Assembly: GCA_947038745.1 (NCBI GenBank)
Contig: CAMQXE010000004.1
Span: forward strand, 1-15,541
Length of the DNA: 15,541 bases
Direction: 5' to 3'
Source: an uncultured Propionibacteriaceae bacterium
GTDB taxonomy: Bacteria > Actinomycetota > Actinomycetes > Propionibacteriales > Propionibacteriaceae
The notes below the pieces were generated by a model, which worked only from the letters and a program-made list of their open reading frames with translations, searched no databases and was not told the origin of the DNA. Shown here in pieces: positions 8,888 to 14,580 of this stretch (the first letter of the stretch is position 1; each line of letters starts with the position of its first letter). Made by a program: the position numbers and the translations under genes.

Positions 8888-9717
8888 TCAGCTACCTGGA
8901 TGCTGTGGGATTTCTGCTTTGCCGTCCGAGAATCATGGCGACGGGCAATGAACTCAGCTATGAGATAAAGCACGCACAGCGGAACCCCCATGACCAGCAT
9001 CGTGAATGGATCTGTCGATGGAGTGATCGCTGCGGTCAAGCCAAAGCATAGGAATAAAGCGTAAGGACGAACTTTTCTAAGCTGTTCTGCAGAAACTACG
9101 CCTGCACTATTGAGCGCAATCAGGAGAATCGGGATGAGGAATGACATCCCAAATAAGCCCATCGTTTTAAGCGTGAGATCGAAGAAGTAGTTGAGATCTA
9201 CCAAGTTAGTGATGTTCTCCCCTGCTGGAGTGAACATCAGCATGGCTTCAATTCCTTGAGGCAGCACAAACCATCCACAAAAGACACCAAAGAGAAATAG
9301 CGGTACTGCTACTCCCAGGTAGCGGTAGGCGTATTTCTTCTCTTTCTCTACCAAAGCCGGAACGATGAACGCCCAGATCTGATAAATCCACAGCGGGCTA
9401 GTCAGCAGTAAGCCTGCGGTAAAACAGGTTTTAAGCCATAGCGTGAACGGTGCGACAAAGCCAGAATTAACTGCAGTTGTGTGAATATCTGGGTTGCGTG
9501 CTTGGAGCATGACGATAGCGCGCTCATAGGGATACATCAGCACCCTAAATAGCCACCGCCACACAAACATAGCTGCAATTGCCGCTAACAAAATTGCTGT
9601 GACAGAAACTAGAACTCGATAGCGCAGTTCCCGCAGATGGTCTGTCAGCGACATCATGCCATCATCGGGCATGACTGGTGGCCGTAGCCACGCAAAACGT
9701 CGCTTCGTTGACGACAA
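8884..9717 (-). CDS. tatC: TatC, core receptor subunit of the twin-arginine translocase
   Basis: 277 residues with six hydrophobic segments near residues 34-54, 95-116, 131-152, 182-204, 217-232 and 238-257. The N-terminal signature SLTDHLRELRYR is at 23-34, and YQIWAFIVPALVEKEKK (112-128) carries the conserved Glu region that reads twin-arginine signal peptides. TatC and TatA export folded RR-signal proteins across the membrane. The chosen start is TTG at 9717, with AGG 7 nt upstream; ATG at 9672 is an alternative that keeps the whole conserved domain but lacks a Shine-Dalgarno. tatA ends 15 nt upstream, and dagK starts inside the stop. Confidence 0.95.
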   Translation of the reverse strand: MSSTKRRFAWLRPPVMPDDGMMSLTDHLRELRYRVLVSVTAILLAAIAAMFVWRWLFRVLMYPYERAIVMLQARNPDIHTTAVNSGFVAPFTLWLKTCFTAGLLLTSPLWIYQIWAFIVPALVEKEKKYAYRYLGVAVPLFLFGVFCGWFVLPQGIEAMLMFTPAGENITNLVDLNYFFDLTLKTMGLFGMSFLIPILLIALNSAGVVSAEQLRKVRPYALFLCFGLTAAITPSTDPFTMLVMGVPLCVLYLIAEFIARRHDSRTAKQKSHSIQVAE

Positions 9718-9732
9718 ACTCGTGCCTAGCTG

Positions 9733-10068
9733 CTAGTTCTCGGTAATCACAGGCTGCACCTGAAGCTGCTGCTCAGGAACCTGCTGATACTGAACTGGCT
9801 GCACCTGCTGCTGTACTGGCACTTGCTGGTACTGAACCGGAGCCTGCTGCTGTGCTGGCATCTGCTGCACAGGGGCCTGCTGCGCTTGTAACTGGGCCTG
9901 ATCATCTTGCTGGCGCAGACCTTGAGTTTCTTCCTTGAACTCACGAATCGCGGTTCCGGCATTCTTACCCAAACCAGCCAGTCGTGATCCACCAAAGACC
10001 AAAACAAACAAGACCAGCACGAGCACCAGGCCAATTTCTGGTGGGAGGCCGAGCAGCATCAGCGACAT
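9733..10068 (-). CDS. tatA: TatA, pore-forming subunit of the twin-arginine translocase
   Basis: 111 residues. A short N-terminal membrane segment (about 11-26) is followed by the FGGSRL hinge and an amphipathic helix KNAGTAIREFKEE, the standard TatA layout. Residues 53-107 are unusual: a Gln/Pro/Val-rich tail in which PVQYQQVP occurs twice (77-84 and 91-98). TatA tails are variable and disordered in the family, but this one is strongly repetitive. The start is ATG 10068 with AAAGG 8 nt upstream; ATG three codons later is possible. The gene heads the tatA-tatC-dagK-helY operon. In related genomes pafC is directly upstream; here only a pafC tail remnant is, 54 nt away, so the operon has lost its original upstream neighbour. 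Confidence 0.92.
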   Translation of the reverse strand: MSLMLLGLPPEIGLVLVLVLFVLVFGGSRLAGLGKNAGTAIREFKEETQGLRQQDDQAQLQAQQAPVQQMPAQQQAPVQYQQVPVQQQVQPVQYQQVPEQQLQVQPVITEN

Positions 10069-10122
10069 GGGTAAGCCTTTCAGAGAAAACGAATGTCAGG
10101 GTCTATCTTATGCCGGTTTTCC

Positions 10123-10245
10123 TTAAGACAACGACGCGTATCGTGCAAGAGCTGCTTCTGCCTGCTGTTGAGCTGGTGTTGCCACAAGTGTGCTAGCAGC
10201 CAGGGATAGTGTTAGGACAAATATTTTACCGTTGACCCTTGACAC
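10123..10245 (-). pseudogene. Chimeric 40-codon ORF: signal-peptide-like start fused to an orphan pafC 3' end
   Basis: The frame reads from GTG 10245 to TAA 10123. The last 16 residues, PAQQQAEAALARYASL plus a final Ser, repeat the C-terminus of the present pafC (PAQQQAEAALARYAS at the other island end). Upstream of that the similarity stops, and the frame reads a basic start and a hydrophobic run (KIFVLTLSLAASTLVATPA) that resembles a signal peptide. GGTGAG lies 5 nt before the GTG. The pafC tail and its stop 54 nt from tatA are best read as the original end of pafC, left behind when the island entered. Whether the joined ORF is translated is unknown; the signal-like part could be a coincidence. 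Confidence 0.6.
10132..10176. repeat. 45-bp direct repeat, copy next to tatA (island boundary, att-like)
   Basis: These 45 bases match 14599-14643 in the same orientation at 43 positions. The differences are at 10138 (G versus A) and 10144 (T versus C). The repeat lies in the 3' end of pafC codons. It marks the left limit of the inserted segment. Confidence 0.88.
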
Positions 10246-10268
10246 ATAATCTCACCGCATTTCATACT
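10239..10268 (+). promoter_or_regulatory. Sigma-70-type promoter for the I36-like secreted protein gene
   Basis: The -35 box TTGACA (10239-10244) is a perfect consensus. An 18-nt spacer separates it from CATACT (10263-10268), which matches TATAAT at 4 of 6 positions. Transcription would start near 10275, giving a leader of about 38 nt that contains an inverted repeat and an AAGGAG Shine-Dalgarno. Confidence 0.6.
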
Positions 10269-10275
10269 CATTACA

Positions 10276-10293
10276 CCATAGAACAACCTATGG
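10276..10293. promoter_or_regulatory. Operator-like inverted repeat at the predicted transcription start
   Basis: CCATAG and CTATGG are perfect inverted 6-bp arms around a 6-nt spacer (AACAAC). The site covers roughly +1 to +18 of the predicted transcript and ends 6 nt before the Shine-Dalgarno. It could be a repressor site or a small 5' RNA hairpin. No regulator gene lies in the island. Confidence 0.4.
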
Positions 10294-10312
10294 CGGCTCA
10301 AGGAGTTTGAGA

Positions 10313-10702
10313 ATGAAGCACCTACTGAAGAAAACTGCGATTGCAGCCTCTATTACGGCTATTGCAGCAATATCATCATTTGTTTCTGCGCCGAACGCCT
10401 CCGCCGATGCTTTCTGCGGCGGTGCATCCTGTTCCTTCGAACATGCCAATTACCAAGGCGCTGCCTTCGCCCCGCCATGGGACCAAGGCAACTACTACCC
10501 TAACCTCAATAATATGGGCTGGGGCGACCGCATCTCTTCCATCAGAAACTGGAGTGGCTACCTTGGAACCTATGCCTGCGTCGATGCCTGGAGCAAAGGG
10601 AAGTGTCTAGACATCACACCAAAGAATCCAGAGTATCCTACCTTACCCGGGGGGTTCCAGGACAGTATTTCCTCTATCCACATCTATAATCCGTACGACT
10701 AA
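10313..10702 (+). CDS. Secreted beta/gamma-crystallin-like protein, peptidase inhibitor family I36-like
   Basis: 129 residues from ATG 10313, with AAGGAG 7 nt upstream; a TTG two codons earlier is less likely. A Sec signal peptide (MKHLLKK, hydrophobic 8-25) probably ends after SAPNASA at residue 31. The mature ~98 residues hold four Cys (35, 40, 89, 98), enough for two disulfides. Two matching segments, GWGDRISSIRNW (69-80) and GFQDSISSIHIY (114-125), fit the paired Greek-key repeats of the crystallin fold, as in Streptomyces metalloproteinase inhibitor-like proteins. Family I36 members inhibit secreted metalloproteases, but many relatives have no known role. The gene has its own strong promoter and is followed by a hairpin and an envelope exporter operon, so it may be the product that the exporter deals with. 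A bacteriocin-like role is an alternative. Confidence 0.8.
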   Translation: MKHLLKKTAIAASITAIAAISSFVSAPNASADAFCGGASCSFEHANYQGAAFAPPWDQGNYYPNLNNMGWGDRISSIRNWSGYLGTYACVDAWSKGKCLDITPKNPEYPTLPGGFQDSISSIHIYNPYD

Positions 10703-10715
10703 ATAGGTTCAACTA

Positions 10716-10751
10716 GTTTCTGTTTGGGCGGAACCCCGCCCAAACAGAAAC
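10716..10751 (+). terminator. Perfect 16-bp hairpin between I36-like gene and exporter operon (terminator/attenuator)
   Basis: Arms 10716-10731 and 10736-10751 pair perfectly around an AACC tetraloop, with a GC-rich core (GGGCGG/CCGCCC). The hairpin begins 13 nt after the upstream stop and ends 7 nt before the GGAGG of the lipoprotein gene. There is no U-tract. It likely stabilises the short secreted-protein message and lets only part of transcription into the exporter genes. Confidence 0.6.
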
Positions 10752-10768
10752 ACCGAGAGGAGGAACCC

Positions 10769-11605
10769 ATGCGAAAGCCCTTTATCAGCATCGCTATCGT
10801 GTTCATGAGCCTGGTATCGGCTTGTCAGACTCAAGCCACTAAGCCCAGTACCTCCGTTTCAGTGGTAGCGCCGTCATCTTACGTTGATTATGACAAAGCC
10901 TTCTACAAAACACCTGTCACCGCATATATCAACACTCCAGAAGAAGCAGCCCGTATCGAAGCTGCCGGCGTCCTCATATGGAGCGCGTGCCTGCTCAAAA
11001 CTGACCGCGCCCCGGAAAGTAGCATTGACGTTGCACGCCACAACCTGACCATCATGGTTTACCCCGACCAAAACCGATTTGGCTTCTTCAATCCTCAGGC
11101 CGTAGCCGCTGGAGCATTTAAGTTCCGCCGCCCTCGCTTGGATCAGAATGTGCCTACGCCACAAGACGACCTCGCCAGATGCCGGAATGATTCCGGCGTT
11201 AAAGACCTAGAGCCTGTGAGTATTCACATTATTTCATCCATGGACACTCTCCCATTCGACATCTACTTCCGCGCCATAGATAAGACCAGAGCAGACCCCC
11301 GTTTCAAAGAAGCCCAAGAACAACGTAACGCCTGCACCCGCGCAAAAGGCTACCCAACCTTTGAAACTGGACAAAGTTTCGACCCTGGACAACTCAAGGA
11401 CCAGGCCCAACATGACAAAGCCGCCATCGCAGAAGCTCAATGTTCAGACCAAAGCGGATTCATCAACACAGCAGTCACTATCCAAGCCCAATATGAAAAT
11501 GAACTTATCGCCGGACATGAAGCAGAACTTATCGCGACACGCAACGATGCCCTAGCCCGCCTTGCCACAGCAGAAAAAATTCTCGCCCAATATGGATTGG
11601 CCTAA
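10769..11605 (+). CDS. Envelope lipoprotein of unknown function, exporter-associated
   Basis: 278 residues from ATG 10769 (GGAGG 5 nt upstream); the frame's earlier start lies in the hairpin and is rejected. A type II signal MRKPFISIAIVFMSLVSAC has the lipobox VSAC with the acylated Cys19, so the mature protein sits on the outer face of the membrane. Four further Cys pair well for disulfides. The C-terminal part has a CTRAKGYPTFE segment, then IAEAQC, then a charged alpha-helical, coiled-coil-like stretch (QYENELIAGHEAELIATRND...). This C-x4-GY / A-x2-C pattern recurs in actinobacterial secreted proteins beside ABC exporters, as far as I recall. I cannot assign a function. It is the first of four tightly packed genes, with the adaptor starting about 4 nt after its stop. 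Confidence 0.8.
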   Translation: MRKPFISIAIVFMSLVSACQTQATKPSTSVSVVAPSSYVDYDKAFYKTPVTAYINTPEEAARIEAAGVLIWSACLLKTDRAPESSIDVARHNLTIMVYPDQNRFGFFNPQAVAAGAFKFRRPRLDQNVPTPQDDLARCRNDSGVKDLEPVSIHIISSMDTLPFDIYFRAIDKTRADPRFKEAQEQRNACTRAKGYPTFETGQSFDPGQLKDQAQHDKAAIAEAQCSDQSGFINTAVTIQAQYENELIAGHEAELIATRNDALARLATAEKILAQYGLA

Positions 11606-11609
11606 ACCT

Positions 11610-12668
11610 ATGACCCGAAAGCTTGTTGCCATCGCGATGATATTTCTTATCCTCGGGACAGGAGTTGGCGCAGTCGCTATGTCCATGCTTCACCCAGAGC
11701 CGTCAACAGTAGCTATCGATAATGCGCAGAAGCAGATTCGAGTAACTGCCAAGGTCGAGGAGAGAGCAGTACGTACCCCTACCCAGTTACAAGGAAAATT
11801 CAGCGCACGCGAAACAGCAGGTATCCTCCCCATCGGCACCGGAAAGATGATGGTGACAAAGGTTAAGCTACAGCCGGGCGATACCGTCGCTTCCGGAACG
11901 CTACTTGCAGAAATCAATAGCCGACCGGTATTTGGCTTTTCTCGCGATATTCCTCTATTTCGAGACCTCGCCCCAGGAACCACCGGCACTGATGTAGAAG
12001 CATTCCAGCAATATCTCAGCAGGCTTGGATATTATCGCGTAAACCCCTCAGGAAAATTCGATGCTATGACATCGACTGCCCTCGAAGCTATGTACCGGGA
12101 CTACGGATATACAACAACTACACCAGCAGGATTCCCACTAAGCGATGCCGCATTCGTTCCCAACGGAGAATATCCTGTTGTAGCTGTGGCTGGAATCGGT
12201 GACGAACTGGGGAAAGATAAGCCTCTCCTTGTCCTCGAAGTTTCAGGTACAAGCATCTCCTCACACATCGATATGTTGCAGGCTTCCTACATCACAATAG
12301 GGAGTCATATGACAGCATCTGCTAACGGAAAATCAGGAGACGCCGTCGTCATCAGCAAAAGCGACTACAAGCCCAATGGCGACAACAAACCTGCTGGATA
12401 TGACATCATGCTCTCAGCCCCCACAGAGCTAAATGGCATGGACCCCTCCAATACTGTCACCTTGGTCGAAATCGCAACCCCGCAGAAGGGTCTCGCTGTC
12501 CCTCTGGGCGCCGTCCGCACTGATGGCACCCGCCACTACATCAGCGTGGTGGACGCAACACAAGACCGCCAAGTCGACGTCGCTATCACTAGTACTGTGC
12601 AAGGGTGGGCTATCATCACCTCTGCTTCTCCACTTTCCGCTGGCACCGAAGTAGTGGTAGCAGGCTGA
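11610..12668 (+). CDS. MacA/HlyD-type membrane adaptor with peptidoglycan-binding domain
   Basis: 352 residues from ATG 11610, beginning MTRKLVAIAMIFLILG, a single N-terminal membrane anchor (about 6-26). ATG 11592 would add six residues and overlap the lipoprotein by 14 nt; neither start has a good Shine-Dalgarno. A biotinyl-lipoyl-like hairpin (VTKVKLQPGDTVASGTLLAEI, about 82-102) is followed by a PG_binding_1 domain at about 117-165 (GTDVEAFQQYLSRLGYY, then a KFD-x-TSTALEAMYRDYG tail). A beta-barrel C-terminal part follows. Such adaptors in Gram-positives join a MacB-type ABC exporter and appear to tether it to the cell wall. The stop TGA shares one A with the ATG of the ATPase gene. Confidence 0.85.
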   Translation: MTRKLVAIAMIFLILGTGVGAVAMSMLHPEPSTVAIDNAQKQIRVTAKVEERAVRTPTQLQGKFSARETAGILPIGTGKMMVTKVKLQPGDTVASGTLLAEINSRPVFGFSRDIPLFRDLAPGTTGTDVEAFQQYLSRLGYYRVNPSGKFDAMTSTALEAMYRDYGYTTTTPAGFPLSDAAFVPNGEYPVVAVAGIGDELGKDKPLLVLEVSGTSISSHIDMLQASYITIGSHMTASANGKSGDAVVISKSDYKPNGDNKPAGYDIMLSAPTELNGMDPSNTVTLVEIATPQKGLAVPLGAVRTDGTRHYISVVDATQDRQVDVAITSTVQGWAIITSASPLSAGTEVVVAG

Positions 12669-13357
12669 TGGATGCCGCTATTGCTTTACATGCACTTCGT
12701 CGAGAAGTTACTGGTGGAGTGATAGCCCTAGCAGATGCCACCGGAGAAATCCCTGCTGGGGAATTTGCCGCGATTGTCGGCCCTTCCGGCTCAGGAAAGA
12801 CCACACTGCTCAGCATTCTAGGGTTACTCGATCGCCCCACATCTGGAAGCTACCTTCTTCACGGCACCGATGTCTCCACATTGGACGAACGTCAACGTGA
12901 TTCCATACGTGGCCAACAGTTAGGGTTCATTTTCCAGAATTCCTATCTCGTTGCTGCCGACTCTGTTCTTACGAACGTCGTACTTGGCCTACGTGTGAGA
13001 GGCATACCTCGCGACATACAACGTAAGGTTGCCACACACGCTCTTGAACGTGTTGGCTTAGCCGACGCGATGATGAAAAAAGCGGGCACATTATCGGGGG
13101 GAGAAAAACAACGAGTCGCAGTGGCACGTGCGCTTGCAACGCAGCCAAAACTTATCCTGGCCGATGAGCCGACCGGCGCTTTGGACAGCGAATCAACGCA
13201 CAACCTTCTGTCGCTACTCCATGAAGTGCATGACGATGGCACCACTGTTGTCGTCGTCACTCATGATCCACTCGTTGCCGAATCTGCCTCACGTATTTTT
13301 ACCCTGCGCGATGGTGTGCTCTACGCCGAAGAGGAGACAGCCAATGTACTCCGTTGA
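12668..13357 (+). CDS. ABC exporter ATP-binding protein, MacB/LolD type
   Basis: 229 residues from ATG 12668 (TGATG junction with the adaptor stop). All ATPase motifs are intact: Walker A GPSGSGKTT (38-46), Q-loop FQN (89-91), signature LSGGEKQR (142-149), Walker B with LILADEPTG (162-170) and the switch His199. The sequence type is that of MacB/LolD/FtsE ATPases, which work with FtsX-like permeases as mechanotransmitters, moving substrates outside the membrane rather than through it. The upstream open frame to 12605 lies inside the adaptor gene and is rejected. The permease ATG overlaps its 3' end by 14 nt, with GAGGAG at 7-nt spacing. Confidence 0.93.
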   Translation: MDAAIALHALRREVTGGVIALADATGEIPAGEFAAIVGPSGSGKTTLLSILGLLDRPTSGSYLLHGTDVSTLDERQRDSIRGQQLGFIFQNSYLVAADSVLTNVVLGLRVRGIPRDIQRKVATHALERVGLADAMMKKAGTLSGGEKQRVAVARALATQPKLILADEPTGALDSESTHNLLSLLHEVHDDGTTVVVVTHDPLVAESASRIFTLRDGVLYAEEETANVLR

Positions 13358-14568
13358 AAGAACTCGCGTTGGGGCAGTCTTACAAGAAATTACCGATGCC
13401 CTCAGCGCTCCACTCAACCGGCTAGGCCGCACTCTCCTGGTATTCCTTGCATATGCACTTGGAGCTGCAGCGCTCAGTGCTTCAGCAATCATTACGCAGT
13501 CCACAACTGGGAGTATTGTCGAAAAGCTGACGGCGGCAGGTTCCAGCGAAGTCACAGTCACTGACACCCGCACGTCCGGCTCGCAACCGTGGACAAAAGA
13601 TGATCCCCAAGCAGCACAGAGTTGGCACCAAGTAGAACTGCAAGCCGCACAATTACGACACACCGAAGGGGTACATAGCGCCAACCAGCTCCGTACCTTT
13701 ACTACAGAAGGAAATCACCTCCAGCGTCTCTCTCCCTTCATTGACCCTGCACACCTATCTCGCGTGCGAATGGTCAGCGTGATGACACCGACTGACGAAA
13801 TCATCCGTCTGGGACTTCACCCTGAACGCGGGCAGATCGATCTGCTCTCTTCACCTGATATCTCTGTTATTGCGCTAGGCTCAGATGTCGCAAAGCAGCT
13901 TGGAGTTACTGACGTTGGTGCTGGTATCGAGGTCTGGCTCAACGACCGACCTGTATCAGTAGTAGCGATTTTCCATGCCACTGGTGATGTTTATGATGGC
14001 TGGTCCTACCTATCCCCAGGATGTTTACCTGTGGTACGAGATCAACTGCAACAAAGTATCGTTCTTACCACAGAGCCTGGCTACGCCGAGCCTGTTGCAC
14101 AGGTGGTGCCACTGATTTTAGAACCGGGAAATCCGGGTACCATCAATGTCTCAGTGGTCGCTCCAAAAAGGTATCAATTCAGATCTGGGCTCGCTTATGT
14201 CTGTTATCGGTATCGTAGTTCTCGTGCTATCAGCTCTGACAGCGAGCACAACGATGTTCTTGGCCGTGAATCACCGCTACCCAGAGATTGCTCTCCGCCG
14301 TGCTATGGGCGGTAGCAGAGCTTCGATCGCGCGGCTCTTCCTCTACGAAGGAATTGCCATCGGGTTAGCTGGCGGAATTGTCGGAACTGGAGCAGGCACG
14401 ATCATCGGCTGGTATTCAGCTACAACCAACCACTGGCCCCTCAATATCGGCTGGACAACAGTGCTATTGGGCTGGGGCATAGGGCTTCTCACAGGAATAG
14501 TTGCTTCCATCGTTCCTGCGATCCATGCAGCACGACAGGACCCTGCAGGCATTCTGCGTGCTGCATAA
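13344..14568 (+). pseudogene. MacB/FtsX-type ABC permease, split by an apparent frameshift
   Basis: ATG 13344 has a good GAGGAG Shine-Dalgarno. Frame one gives a first membrane segment (about residues 29-50) and a large extracytoplasmic domain, then runs out of sense after SVVAPK and stops at 14315. The rest of the permease continues in the next frame from about 14170, with three C-terminal segments (MSVIGIVVLVLSAL, GIAIGLAGGIVGTGAGTII, VLLGWGIGLLTGIVASIVP), the EIALRRAMGGSRASIARL coupling helix and the end AARQDPAGILRAA. The switch point is a run of five A (14165-14169); dropping one A would give a single protein of about 407 residues, normal for the family. It is either a real inactivating mutation, a sequencing error, or a +1 slip. 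An independent start at ATG 14146 for the second part is also possible. Confidence 0.85.
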
Positions 14569-14580
14569 GCACGAACTAGC

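Noticed and set aside
10307..10312. TTG start two codons before the I36-like ATG
   Set aside because: ATG 10313 has ideal spacing to AAGGAG; TTG would sit directly against it.
10313..10405. Tat-type signal peptide on the I36-like protein
   Set aside because: The basic region is LLKK without twin arginine, so Sec export is more likely despite nearby tat genes.
10724..10768. Earlier start for the lipoprotein
   Set aside because: It would place translation in the hairpin and put 15 residues before a perfect lipoprotein signal; ATG 10769 has its own GGAGG.
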